The notes under the pieces are model-generated. The model saw only the letters and a list, made by a program, of their open reading frames with translations. It was not told where the DNA came from and made no database searches. The translations under genes were made by a program, and so were the position numbers. Positions 1 to 6,621 of a stretch of 13,241 nucleotides of DNA are shown here, piece after piece; position 1 is the stretch's first letter, and each line of letters begins with the position of its first letter. This stretch comes from Planctomycetota bacterium. Its GTDB lineage: Bacteria; Planctomycetota; UBA1135; UBA2386. Location: NCBI GenBank assembly GCA_016793305.1, contig JAEUHU010000388.1, forward strand, positions 1 through 13,241, read 5' to 3'.

Positions 1-1257
1 GTCGTCGGCCGCGGCTCGGGCGGCAGCGGCTCGGTCCAGCGCTGGGACGCGAACAGCAACAGCTGGGTCACGCTCGGCACGACGAACGGCCGGCCGCTGT
101 GCCTGCTCGCGATGCAGAACGGCGACCTGATCGTCGGCGGCGAGTTCACGACCGTGAACGGCGTCGCGATCTCGCGCCTCGCGCGCTGGTCGGGTGGCGT
201 CTGGTCGTCGGTCGGCGGTGGCGTGACGTTCAGCACGCTGCAGGCCTACGTCCACGCACTCGTCGAGCTGCCGGACGGCGCGCTCGCCGTCGCCGGCTTC
301 TTCAACCAGGCCGGCGGCGTGCCGGCGGCGAGCCTCGCGCGCTGGGACGGTGCGGCCTGGTCGACGTTCGGCAGCGGCGCCAACGGCGACGTGCGTTCGC
401 TGGTGCTCGCATCCGACGGTGCGCTGGTCGCCGGCGGCAGCTTCACGCAGATGGGCGGGGTGCCCGCGAACCGCGTGGCGCGTTGGAGCGGCAGTGCTTG
501 GTCCAACCTCGGCAGCGGCCTGTCGAGCACGGTGCGCGACCTGTGCGTGCGCGCCGACGGTGCGCTGGTCGCGGCGAGCATCGACACGTTCGTCTGGAAC
601 GGCGCCACCTGGACGCTGCTGGCCGGCAACCCCGACTACCAGATCGTCGTCGTGCCGCTGCCGAACGGCGACCTGATCAGCGGCGGTCTCGTCACCACGC
701 TGCGCCGCTGGAACGGCACCAGCTGGACGGCGATCGGGCCCGGCACGTCCGGCTTCTGCAACGACCTGATGGTGCGGCCCTCGGGCGACGTGCTGGTCGG
801 CGGGCAGTTCCAGGACGGACCGACGGCGTTGTCGCCGCTGCAGGCGCTGACCACCACGTGCCCGGCCAGTGCCGCACCGCTCGGCGATGGGTGCCTCGGC
901 CAGATCGAAGCGACCAGCCTGCCGTGGGCCGGCGGCGTGCTGGCGACGCGCGGCACCGGGCTGCCGGAGGGCTCGCTGGTCGCGGCGGTGTTCGGCTTGT
1001 CGACGATGGCAGAGACGCTCGACCAGCTGTTCTCGTTCGGCGTGCCCGGTTGCAGTGCCTTGGTCACGCCCGACGTCTACGGCTTCCTGAGCCCGCTCGA
1101 CGGCCAGGCCGTGGCGACCGTGCAGCTGCCGAACGATCCCGCGGTCGCCGGCGTGCAGCTGTTCGAACAGTGGGTGGCACTCGCGCAGTCGTCGCCCGGC
1201 GTGTTCACCGCCGCGACCTCGACCAACGCGCTGCAGTTCACGCTCGGCGTGTTCTGA
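1..1257 (+). CDS. Secreted/extracellular beta-propeller repeat protein, 3' part (5' end outside window)
   Basis: The frame is open from base 1 to a TGA at 1255-1257, giving 418 visible residues; the true start lies upstream. The N-terminal two thirds consists of degenerate repeats built on R-W-x-G-x-x-W-x-x-x-G, for example RWSGGVWSSVGGG, RWDGAAWSTFGSG and RWSGSAWSNLGSG, alternating with DGALVAGGSF-type strands. This pattern is typical of kelch-like or delta-60-like propellers. From about residue 284 a Cys-containing domain (CPASAAPLGDGC ... FGVPGC) follows and ends in a strand-like tail, FTLGVF. Such repeat-plus-tail proteins are common among large exported proteins of Planctomycetota (my recollection). 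No enzymatic motif is visible, and binding, adhesion or a structural surface role is only a guess. A rho-independent-like hairpin follows 4 bp after the stop. Certainty is high that this is coding and low for role. Confidence 0.88.
   Translation, partial: VVGRGSGGSGSVQRWDANSNSWVTLGTTNGRPLCLLAMQNGDLIVGGEFTTVNGVAISRLARWSGGVWSSVGGGVTFSTLQAYVHALVELPDGALAVAGFFNQAGGVPAASLARWDGAAWSTFGSGANGDVRSLVLASDGALVAGGSFTQMGGVPANRVARWSGSAWSNLGSGLSSTVRDLCVRADGALVAASIDTFVWNGATWTLLAGNPDYQIVVVPLPNGDLISGGLVTTLRRWNGTSWTAIGPGTSGFCNDLMVRPSGDVLVGGQFQDGPTALSPLQALTTTCPASAAPLGDGCLGQIEATSLPWAGGVLATRGTGLPEGSLVAAVFGLSTMAETLDQLFSFGVPGCSALVTPDVYGFLSPLDGQAVATVQLPNDPAVAGVQLFEQWVALAQSSPGVFTAATSTNALQFTLGVF
43..744 (+). repeat. Six protein-level tandem repeats (RWxGxxW units)
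   Basis: The first Trp of each W-x-G-x-x-W-like motif lies at codons beginning 43, 187, 343, 484, 595 and 709. Unit lengths are therefore about 48, 52, 47, 37 and 38 residues. The DNA is partly conserved between units: ctcgcgcgctgg occurs at both 178 and 334. The last two units are shorter than the others, which suggests decay or a different blade type. The repeats continue to the left edge, so more units probably lie upstream. Confidence 0.75.
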
Positions 1258-1261
1258 GCCT

Positions 1262-1280
1262 GGTCGCCCGCCGGGCGACC
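1262..1280 (+). terminator. GC-rich hairpin after the propeller gene
   Basis: A perfect 8-bp inverted repeat, GGTCGCCC / GGGCGACC with loop GCC, begins 5 bases after the stop codon at 1257. It is not followed by a clear T-tract, so intrinsic termination is likely but not certain in this GC-rich genome. Since the gap is convergent, it could work in both directions. Confidence 0.6.
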
Positions 1281-1303
1281 CGGTTCAGGGCTTGCCAGGA
1301 CGC

Positions 1304-1328
1304 CGCGAGGCGGGACCCGTTCCTCGCG
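1304..1328. terminator. Second hairpin in the convergent gap
   Basis: A 7-bp inverted repeat CGCGAGG / CCTCGCG encloses an 11-base loop, which itself holds CGG/CCG. It sits between the end of the propeller gene (1257) and the end of the oppositely oriented acyltransferase gene (1388), about 60 bp beyond the latter's stop. It is a plausible terminator for the minus-strand operon. No T-tract is seen on either side. Confidence 0.4.
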
Positions 1329-1387
1329 AACTCGACGCAACCAGCCCCGCTGCGTCGTCTCCTTGGCAGCCAACCCACCGGCGAACT

Positions 1388-2296
1388 TCAGGCTGGCGGT
1401 GCTGCCGCTTCGCTCGGCACGCGCCAACGCCGGTGGCCCCACATGTACTGCTCGGGGCAGCTCCGCACCGCCGCCTCCAGTTCGCGGTTCAGGTGCTCGA
1501 GGATCGTGCGCACGTCGCGCTGCTTGTCGCCCGACGGGGCGAAGCGGAACGGGCCGGTGGCGTGGAACGCGAACCGCATCGGGGCCACCTCGAGGCAGTA
1601 GCCGAACACGATCGGCTTCCTGGTGACGAGGTGCAGCAGCGCGATCGCGGTGTGGCTCATCGCCGGCCGGCCGAAGAAGTCGACCGCCATGCCACGTTCG
1701 CGCGCGTGCGTGTCGATCATGATCGCCAGCGCCTTGCCGCTGCTCAGCGCGCCGACCAGCCGACCGAGGTCGGCGTCGCGCTTGGGCGTCAGCTCGAAGC
1801 GATGCCGCGGCTTGCGCGCCAGCATCAGGCGGTCGACGTAGGGGTTGTTCATCTTGCGCGTGATGCCGAGCACCGGCTTGCGATGCGACAGCACCTGCGC
1901 GCCGACCTCCCAGCTGCCGAGGTGGCCCGACGCGAGGATCACGCCCTGCTGCGGATCGTCGAGCAGGGCCGCGACCTCCGGTGGCACGTGCCAGGCGACG
2001 CACTGCTGCCACGGCACGCGGCGCCAGTGGGCATCGGACTTGATCGAGGTCACGACCACGCGCACGAAGTGGCGGAACGCCGCCCGCGAGGCCCGGCGTG
2101 CTTGCTTGCCGTCCGGGGCGAAGCCGGCGCGCGTCAGGTTGTCGATCGCCACGCGGCGCCGCCGCACCATCACGAGCCACGCCAGGTCGCCGAGGCCGTT
2201 CGCCAGCGCGACCGCGACGCGCACCGGCAGCAGGTCGACCACGAACAGGACCGTGCGGACCGCGGCGTACTCGAGCAGGTGCCGCAGCCGCTTCAC
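1388..2296 (-). CDS. LpxL/HtrB-type lysophospholipid/lipid A acyltransferase
   Basis: This 302-residue protein is a member of the lipid A late acyltransferase family (LpxL/LpxM/HtrB). That family moves an acyl chain from acyl-ACP onto a lipid hydroxyl at the inner membrane. Visible marks are a hydrophobic N-terminal segment (about residues 12-45), RRRRVAIDNL near 46-55, the catalytic H-x4-E in GHLGSWEVGA (His125, Glu130), VDFFGRPAMSHTA near 205-217, and the family's C-terminal PEQYMWGHRRWR near 281-292. The GTG start at 2296 overlaps the TGA of the ACP gene by 4 bp (GTGA), so translation is probably coupled. No better start exists. It is the last gene of a reductase-ketosynthase-ACP-acyltransferase operon. 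Aryl-polyene-type clusters also carry LpxL-like acyltransferases, so the acyl donor may be the product built on the neighbouring ACP. The acceptor is unknown and I give no gene symbol. Confidence 0.9.
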   Translation of the reverse strand: MKRLRHLLEYAAVRTVLFVVDLLPVRVAVALANGLGDLAWLVMVRRRRVAIDNLTRAGFAPDGKQARRASRAAFRHFVRVVVTSIKSDAHWRRVPWQQCVAWHVPPEVAALLDDPQQGVILASGHLGSWEVGAQVLSHRKPVLGITRKMNNPYVDRLMLARKPRHRFELTPKRDADLGRLVGALSSGKALAIMIDTHARERGMAVDFFGRPAMSHTAIALLHLVTRKPIVFGYCLEVAPMRFAFHATGPFRFAPSGDKQRDVRTILEHLNRELEAAVRSCPEQYMWGHRRWRVPSEAAAPPA

Positions 2297-2541
2297 GCCT
2301 TGGTCCGTTCGCCGAGGAACGTGGCCAGTTGCCCGACCGTGCCGACGCCGACCAACTCGTGCGCCTCGAACTGCACCGCGAACTCCTGCTGGATGTCGTA
2401 GACGAAGTCGAGCATCGCCAGCGAGTCGATGCCGAGCGACGCGATGGTGTCGGACTCGCCGACGCGATCCCAGTCGTGCTGGGTGGTGGCGGTGCGCGCC
2501 ATGATCGAGCGCAGGCGGTGGATGATCTCGGAGCGTTCCAC
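2293..2541 (-). CDS. Acyl carrier protein, dedicated
   Basis: This 82-residue protein has the phosphopantetheine attachment motif LGIDSLAMLDFV with the modifiable serine at residue 40. The length and helix-loop-helix layout are normal for an ACP (helix 1 about residues 2-16, helix 2 from Ser40). The start is GTG at 2541, preceded by GAGG with a 9-base spacer. The gene lies 33 bp after the ketosynthase stop and overlaps the acyltransferase start by 4 bp. It most likely carries the growing or finished acyl chain for these two neighbours rather than serving bulk fatty acid synthesis. In the latter case acpP usually sits beside fabG/fabF, but without an LpxL-type gene. The family call is firm and the specialised role is inferred. 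Confidence 0.93.
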   Translation of the reverse strand: MERSEIIHRLRSIMARTATTQHDWDRVGESDTIASLGIDSLAMLDFVYDIQQEFAVQFEAHELVGVGTVGQLATFLGERTKA

Positions 2542-2550
2542 GGGGTCGGT

Positions 2551-2554
2551 CCTC
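2551..2554 (-). promoter_or_regulatory. Shine-Dalgarno for the ACP gene
   Basis: GAGG reads on the minus strand 9 bases before the GTG at 2541 and supports that non-ATG start. Confidence 0.6.
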
Positions 2555-2574
2555 GTTGCGTCGGTCGGGTTGCG

Positions 2575-3837
2575 TCAGGCTTCGTAGCGGCCCAGGATCA
2601 GCGTCGCATTGCCGCCGCCGAATCCGAAGCTGTTCTTCATGGCGACGCGCACGGGCTGTGGCAGCGCCTCGCGGCCGCACAGCCGCACGGCGCAGGCCGG
2701 GTCGGGCCGTTCCAGGTTGGGGTTGCCGTGCAGGCGGCCGTGCTCGAGCTGGCGGATGCAGGCGATCGTCTCGACCACACCGGCTGCGCCGAGCAGGTGG
2801 CCGAAGAACGGCTTGCACGAAGCGACCCACGGCATCGCCCCGGCACTGCCGAACACCGCCGCGATCGCCTCGGCCTCGGTCGCGTCGTTGGCCTTGGTGC
2901 CGGTGCCGTGCGCGTTGACGAAGTCGACTGCACCGGGCGGCAGGTCGGCCGACTGCAGCGCCTGCCGCATCGCCTTCGCCTGGCCTTCCTGGCTCGGGCG
3001 CGTGATGTGCGTGCCGTCCGACGATTCGCCGTAGCCGAGCACCTCGGCACGGATCCGGGCGCCGCGCGCCTTGGCGGCGTCGAGCGACTCGAGCAGCAGG
3101 GCGCCGGCCCCTTCGCCGAGCACGAAGCCGTCGCGGTCCACGTCGAACGGGCGGCTCGCGCGCGATGGCTCCGCGTTCTTCGACATCACGCCGAGGTTGT
3201 CCCAGCTCGAGTAGAGCGCGTCGGTGAACATCGACTCGCTGCCGCCGCACAGCACGCGGTCGGCGTAGCCGTGCAGCACCGAGCGGTAGCCGATGCCGAT
3301 CGCCACCGTCGACGACGCGCACGACGAGACCACCACGTAGTTGCCGCCGCGCAGGCCGAACTGGATCGACACCATCGAGCTCACCGCGTTCGCCATGCAG
3401 CGCGGCACGGTGGTGGGGCGCAGCAGCTTGCCGCCCTTCTGCGCGTAGGCGTCCCACGACTCCTGCAGCGCGTGCGACGGGCCGTTGCCGGTGCCGAACA
3501 CCACCGCGGTGGTCTCGGCGAGGCTGCCGGCCGCGGCCGGTGCTGCCGGTCCCGCTGGCAGCAGGCCGGCGGCCACCAGGGCCCCTGCGGCGACGACCAG
3601 CGCCATGTCGGTGGTGCGGTCGCCAGCGCGCAGCCCCAGCGTGGCGAGGGCGGTCGGCAACGCGTCCGGAGCGAGCTCGGCAGCGTTCTGCGACTTGAAC
3701 TTCGCGGCGTCGAGGGCACGCAGCTTCGCGATGCCGCCGTCGCCGGCGAACAGCCGTTCGGCCATGCGGTCGTCGTCGCCGCCGAGCGCACTCAGCAGGC
3801 CGATGCCGGTCACCACCACGCGTCGTCGTTCGTTCAT
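2575..3837 (-). CDS. Beta-ketoacyl-ACP synthase (FabF/KAS II-like)
   Basis: This 420-residue condensing enzyme performs decarboxylative Claisen condensation of malonyl-ACP with an acyl primer. The full catalytic triad is present: nucleophile Cys173 in SSCASS, His310 in VNAHGTGTKAND, and His347 in KPFFGHLLGAAG (with Lys342). The C-terminal glycine loop NSFGFGGGNATL (about 402-413) and DVDRDGFVLGEGAG (about 232-245) are also typical. I chose ATG 3837 because GAGG lies 5 bases upstream and MNERRRVVVTGIG is the canonical KAS start; an in-frame ATG at 3861 would add eight unusual residues inside the upstream gene. Only 1 bp separates it from the reductase stop. An Ala/Pro-rich stretch occupies residues 83-108. 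It is an intact elongating synthase, not a chain-length factor, since the active Cys is kept. A housekeeping fabF is possible, but the operon context argues for a specialised acyl chain. Confidence 0.93.
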   Translation of the reverse strand: MNERRRVVVTGIGLLSALGGDDDRMAERLFAGDGGIAKLRALDAAKFKSQNAAELAPDALPTALATLGLRAGDRTTDMALVVAAGALVAAGLLPAGPAAPAAAGSLAETTAVVFGTGNGPSHALQESWDAYAQKGGKLLRPTTVPRCMANAVSSMVSIQFGLRGGNYVVVSSCASSTVAIGIGYRSVLHGYADRVLCGGSESMFTDALYSSWDNLGVMSKNAEPSRASRPFDVDRDGFVLGEGAGALLLESLDAAKARGARIRAEVLGYGESSDGTHITRPSQEGQAKAMRQALQSADLPPGAVDFVNAHGTGTKANDATEAEAIAAVFGSAGAMPWVASCKPFFGHLLGAAGVVETIACIRQLEHGRLHGNPNLERPDPACAVRLCGREALPQPVRVAMKNSFGFGGGNATLILGRYEA

Positions 3838-3838
3838 C

Positions 3839-4621
3839 TCAGCCTCGCATCCACAGGCCACCGTCCACGTGCACGACCTGGCCGGTCATGTACGCCGAGG
3901 CATCGCCGAGCAGGAAGGCCACCACGTGGGCGACCTCCTCGGGCTTGCCGAAGCGCTGCAACGGGATGCCGACCCCGGCCCGCATCTCCGCGCTGAGTGC
4001 TGCGGTCATGTCGGTCTCGATCATGCCCGGCGACACCGCGTTGACGCGAATGCCGAGGCGCGCCGCCTCGAGGGCCAGGCTGTAGGTCAGGCTGACCAGG
4101 CCGGCCTTGCTGGCGGCGTAGTCGGCACCCATCCAGCGGCCGGGGCCGTGCGCGGCCAGCGACGCGACGTTGACGATCGCTCCGCTCTTCTGTTGCCGCA
4201 TCGTCGGGTAGGCGGCCTGGGTCGCCAGCAGGGCGGCTTCCAGGTTGATCGCGAACGTCTGCCGCCAGCGGGCCAGGTCGAGGCCGCGGAACGCGACCGC
4301 CTTGCCGCCGCCGGCGCAATTCACGAGGCCGTCGAGGCGGCCGGTCGCAGCGACGAAGCGTTGCACGGCGGTGGTCGCGGACGTCGGGTCGGCGAAGTCG
4401 GCGGCGATCGGCACGGCCGCTCGGCCGTGGGCCGCGGTGAGCCCGGCGCACACCGCGTCGACTCGGGCCTGGTCGCGGCCGTGCACCCCGACCCGGGCGC
4501 CGCGGACCGCCAGTTCGTGGGCGATCGAAAGCCCGATGCCACGCGTCGAACCGGTGACCAGGATCACGCGGTCGCGCAGCGACGTGGCAGTGGCTGGCTC
4601 CGCACGTTCCGGCTCGGGCAT
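3839..4621 (-). CDS. Short-chain dehydrogenase/reductase, FabG-like 3-ketoacyl-ACP reductase
   Basis: This 260-residue SDR has the nucleotide-binding loop TGSTRGIG (residues 23-30), NCAG in place of NNAG (101-104), and the catalytic tetrad Asn126, Ser154, Tyr168 and Lys172 (YAASK). VSPGMIETDM follows, and the C-terminus HVDGG is typical of FabG-type reductases. The expected reaction is NADPH-dependent reduction of the 3-ketoacyl-ACP made by the adjacent ketosynthase. It is the first gene of the four-gene operon. I chose ATG 4621 over the longer TTG at 4657. The bases around 4657 read as a -35 box, and a -10 hexamer ends 8 nt before 4621, so the message seems to begin at or near the ATG. About 17 residues before the Rossmann fold are charged and probably disordered. 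Substrate chain identity cannot be read from sequence. Confidence 0.9.
   Translation of the reverse strand: MPEPERAEPATATSLRDRVILVTGSTRGIGLSIAHELAVRGARVGVHGRDQARVDAVCAGLTAAHGRAAVPIAADFADPTSATTAVQRFVAATGRLDGLVNCAGGGKAVAFRGLDLARWRQTFAINLEAALLATQAAYPTMRQQKSGAIVNVASLAAHGPGRWMGADYAASKAGLVSLTYSLALEAARLGIRVNAVSPGMIETDMTAALSAEMRAGVGIPLQRFGKPEEVAHVVAFLLGDASAYMTGQVVHVDGGLWMRG
3843..3846 (-). promoter_or_regulatory. Shine-Dalgarno for the ketosynthase gene
   Basis: GAGG lies 5 bases before ATG 3837, inside the last codons of the reductase gene. It decides between the 3837 and 3861 starts. Confidence 0.6.
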
Positions 4622-4629
4622 GGGCAGCG

Positions 4630-4657
4630 ACGGTATGCCTTCCCGAGCCCATTGCAA
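4630..4657 (-). promoter_or_regulatory. Sigma-70-like promoter of the acyl operon, apparently leaderless
   Basis: On the minus strand TTGCAA (4657-4652), a 16-base spacer and TACCGT (4635-4630) resemble -35 and -10 boxes. The ATG at 4621 follows after 8 bases, which is about where transcription would start. No Shine-Dalgarno precedes the ATG. Prediction by eye only. Confidence 0.5.
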
Positions 4658-4729
4658 CGGCGCGCCCCCGCCTGGTGAAGGGTGCTGCGCCCCCGGCTAA
4701 CGGCGGATGTCGTCGGAGCCACCCCAGGG

Positions 4730-4735
4730 CACAAT
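4730..4735 (+). promoter_or_regulatory. Weak -10-like hexamer before the small membrane protein
   Basis: CACAAT matches TATAAT at four of six positions and ends 7 bases before ATG 4743, similar to the other leaderless-looking starts here. No convincing -35 box is seen. The evidence is weak, but it favours 4743 over the ATG at 4707. Confidence 0.25.
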
Positions 4736-4742
4736 CCCGCAG

Positions 4743-5255
4743 ATGCGCGCCGAAGACCGCCTCGTACTCGCCGACCACGTGGTGCCGTTCCTGCGTGGCC
4801 TGACCTTGGTGATCGCGACGGGGTTCGCCTATGCGTGGATCCGCGTGCTCGGCGGGGAAGGCGGCGACTTCCTGGGACGCGCGCTCGTTGCGTCGCTCGG
4901 GCTGCTGATCCTGGTGGTGCTGGTCGGGTTCGGCATCGGCACCCGGACCACCGTGTTCGACCGCGCTGCCGGCACGGTGCGAACGTCGTTCCGGGTGCTC
5001 GGCCACGACCTGTTCGGTCGGGTCCATCCCCTGACCGACTTCGGGCGGATCCGCGCCTGCCACGTGCGGGCCCACCGCGAATGGTCGTTCCGCATCCACC
5101 TGGTCGGTCCGGGGCGCAGCCTGCGGATCCACCGGGCCGGGTTCGCCGGTCCGGCCCGAGCCGCCCTGACGCGCGTGGTGGACTGGCTCGGCTGGCCGGT
5201 CGACGACGAGGTCGGGCTGTTGGCTCCGTCTGCCAAGCCGGGGCCCATGGCCTGA
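4743..5255 (+). CDS. Small two-TM membrane protein with a beta-rich cytosolic domain, unknown function
   Basis: This 170-residue protein has two membrane segments (about residues 16-35 and 46-66). A predicted beta-rich domain follows (about 68-132, opening TTVFDRAAGTVRTSF), then an amphipathic helix (about 136-150). The arrangement of two TMs followed by alternating strands with a 'D-R-x-x-G-x-V' turn recalls small bacterial membrane proteins with PH-like domains, but the match is by layout only. An ATG at 4707 would add 12 residues (containing the rare-looking codons CCA and ACA); neither start has a clear Shine-Dalgarno. The gene is divergent from the acyl operon with about 120 bp between starts, so they may share regulation. 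No catalytic residues are recognisable and I do not assign a function. Confidence 0.75.
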   Translation: MRAEDRLVLADHVVPFLRGLTLVIATGFAYAWIRVLGGEGGDFLGRALVASLGLLILVVLVGFGIGTRTTVFDRAAGTVRTSFRVLGHDLFGRVHPLTDFGRIRACHVRAHREWSFRIHLVGPGRSLRIHRAGFAGPARAALTRVVDWLGWPVDDEVGLLAPSAKPGPMA

Positions 5256-5322
5256 GGGGCCGCGGCGTCTTGTTCCGGCATGGCTCGCTAACACCTCGTC
5301 CCTGGGCCGCGTCCGGGCCGGC

Positions 5323-6603
5323 ATGGAACCACGCGTCGCAGTCCGGGCCGCCCTCGTCGTCCTCCTGGCGGGTGCCGCCCTCGTCACCGCTCCGTCGGCC
5401 CAGGAACCCGCCGAGCCACCGCCGGCGAACTACGTCGTGCACGAGTGGGGCACGTTCACCAGCATGGCGGGCACCGACGGGTTGGTGCTCGAAGGCCTGC
5501 ACCACGAAGAGGAGCACCTGCCGAAGTTCGTGCACGACCTCGCGCGCATCGCCGCGTTCGCGCCGGCCGACGGCGAGAAGCTGCCGGCGAGCCGCGTGAC
5601 GCAGAAGATGGAGACGCCGGTGATCTACTTCTACGCGGACGAACCGATGCAGGCGCACGTCCGGGTGTGGTTCCAGCACGGCGTGATGACGCAGTTCTAT
5701 CCGCTGCCGCACACGGTCACGCCCGAGCTCCCGGTGCTGCAGAAGGCGCGCCTCGACGTCTCCGGCATCGACTTCTCGAGCCTCGTGTGGGACGTCGACG
5801 TGATCCCGCGCACGAGGCCGGCTCCGGCCGGCATTCCGGAGGTCGCAGCCGACGATCCGTGGCACTTCGCGCGGCAGACGCAGGCGAGCTACGTGCGCAC
5901 GCGGATCGCCGCCGATTCGCCGGCGAAGCCGGAAGCCGAGCACTACCTGTTCTACCGCGGGCTCGGTCGATGGCAGCCGCAGGTGCGGGCCGAGACCGAC
6001 GCCGCCGGCGTGACGCACTTCGCGAACCGCATGAAGCAGGCGATTCCGTTCGCACTGGCGCTCGAACTGACCGAGGCGGGCGGGCGGTTCGTGGTCGGTG
6101 CCCCGCTCGCACCCGGTGGCTCGGTCGCGCTGGCCCTCGCCGCGGCGCGCGTCGAACCGGATCGCGACGTCTTCGCGCGCACCGTCGGGGCCGTGGTGAT
6201 GAAGGCACTGGTCGACCAGGGGCTCTACCTCGACGAAGCGCGCGCGATGGTGGCGACCTGGTCGCGCTCGTGGTTCCAGAAGGACGGCGCGCGGATCGTC
6301 TACCTGCTGCCGCGCGAGCAGGTCGACGCGGTGTTGTATCTCGGTCTCTCGCCGCGACCGAAGGAGCTGGTGCGGGTGCTGGTCGGGCGGCTCGAGTTCA
6401 TCACGCCGGCGATGCAGCAGCGCGTCGAACAGGCCCTGCGCGATCGCCGTAGCGCCGACGCGGCGATCGCCGCGCGCGGGGCCACGGTGCTGGCGGGGCT
6501 CGAGCGCTTCCTCGAGCCGCACCTGCGCAACGTCGCGCGTTGCGGCAAGGACGAGGCGGCGCGCGAGGCCGCGGCGGCCATGCTCGCATCCCCGGGGAAC
6601 TGA
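5323..6603 (+). CDS. Secreted HEWGTFTS-motif protein, unknown function
   Basis: This 426-residue protein starts with a signal peptide: Arg-containing n-region, hydrophobic residues about 9-22, and a likely signal peptidase I site after PSA (residue 26). The mature part opens with YVVHEWGTFTSMAG (37-50), a motif I recall from a family of uncharacterised exported proteins in Planctomycetota and Myxococcota. The body includes paired strands around ETPVIYFYADEP, then a region with VYLLPREQVD, and ends in a helical Ala/Arg-rich segment. There is no known enzyme motif and no TM after the signal peptide, so it is probably periplasmic. Its neighbours are a small membrane protein 67 bp upstream and an ECF sigma gene 18 bp downstream; the latter appears to have its own promoter. 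TAACAC at 5289-5294 could be a -10, without a properly spaced -35. Confidence 0.82.
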   Translation: MEPRVAVRAALVVLLAGAALVTAPSAQEPAEPPPANYVVHEWGTFTSMAGTDGLVLEGLHHEEEHLPKFVHDLARIAAFAPADGEKLPASRVTQKMETPVIYFYADEPMQAHVRVWFQHGVMTQFYPLPHTVTPELPVLQKARLDVSGIDFSSLVWDVDVIPRTRPAPAGIPEVAADDPWHFARQTQASYVRTRIAADSPAKPEAEHYLFYRGLGRWQPQVRAETDAAGVTHFANRMKQAIPFALALELTEAGGRFVVGAPLAPGGSVALALAAARVEPDRDVFARTVGAVVMKALVDQGLYLDEARAMVATWSRSWFQKDGARIVYLLPREQVDAVLYLGLSPRPKELVRVLVGRLEFITPAMQQRVEQALRDRRSADAAIAARGATVLAGLERFLEPHLRNVARCGKDEAAREAAAAMLASPGN

Positions 6604-6607
6604 CCGC

Positions 6608-6613
6608 TATCGT
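6608..6613 (+). promoter_or_regulatory. -10 element directly before the ECF sigma gene, apparently leaderless
   Basis: TATCGT fits the TAnnnT pattern and ends exactly 8 bases before GTG 6622, the same distance as TACCGT before ATG 4621. It lies just after the stop of the HEWGTFTS gene. No good -35 is visible at 16-18 bases and no Shine-Dalgarno precedes the start. Prediction by eye. Confidence 0.45.
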
Positions 6614-6621
6614 CGGCACGC

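Noticed and set aside
2098..3996. 632-residue open frame on the plus strand
   Set aside because: It is antisense to four well-supported genes with full motif sets (SDR, KS, ACP, acyltransferase). Its translation is Arg/Ala/Gly-rich low complexity, as expected from a GC-rich shadow frame.
5289..5294. TAACAC as a -10 box for the HEWGTFTS gene
   Set aside because: It lacks the final T of TAnnnT, and the nearest TTG-containing box (5269-5274) is only 14 bp away, so it was left out of the feature list.
4564..6522. 652-residue minus-strand frame opposite the HEWGTFTS gene
   Set aside because: Low-complexity Arg-rich translation. The plus strand has a signal peptide and a family motif.
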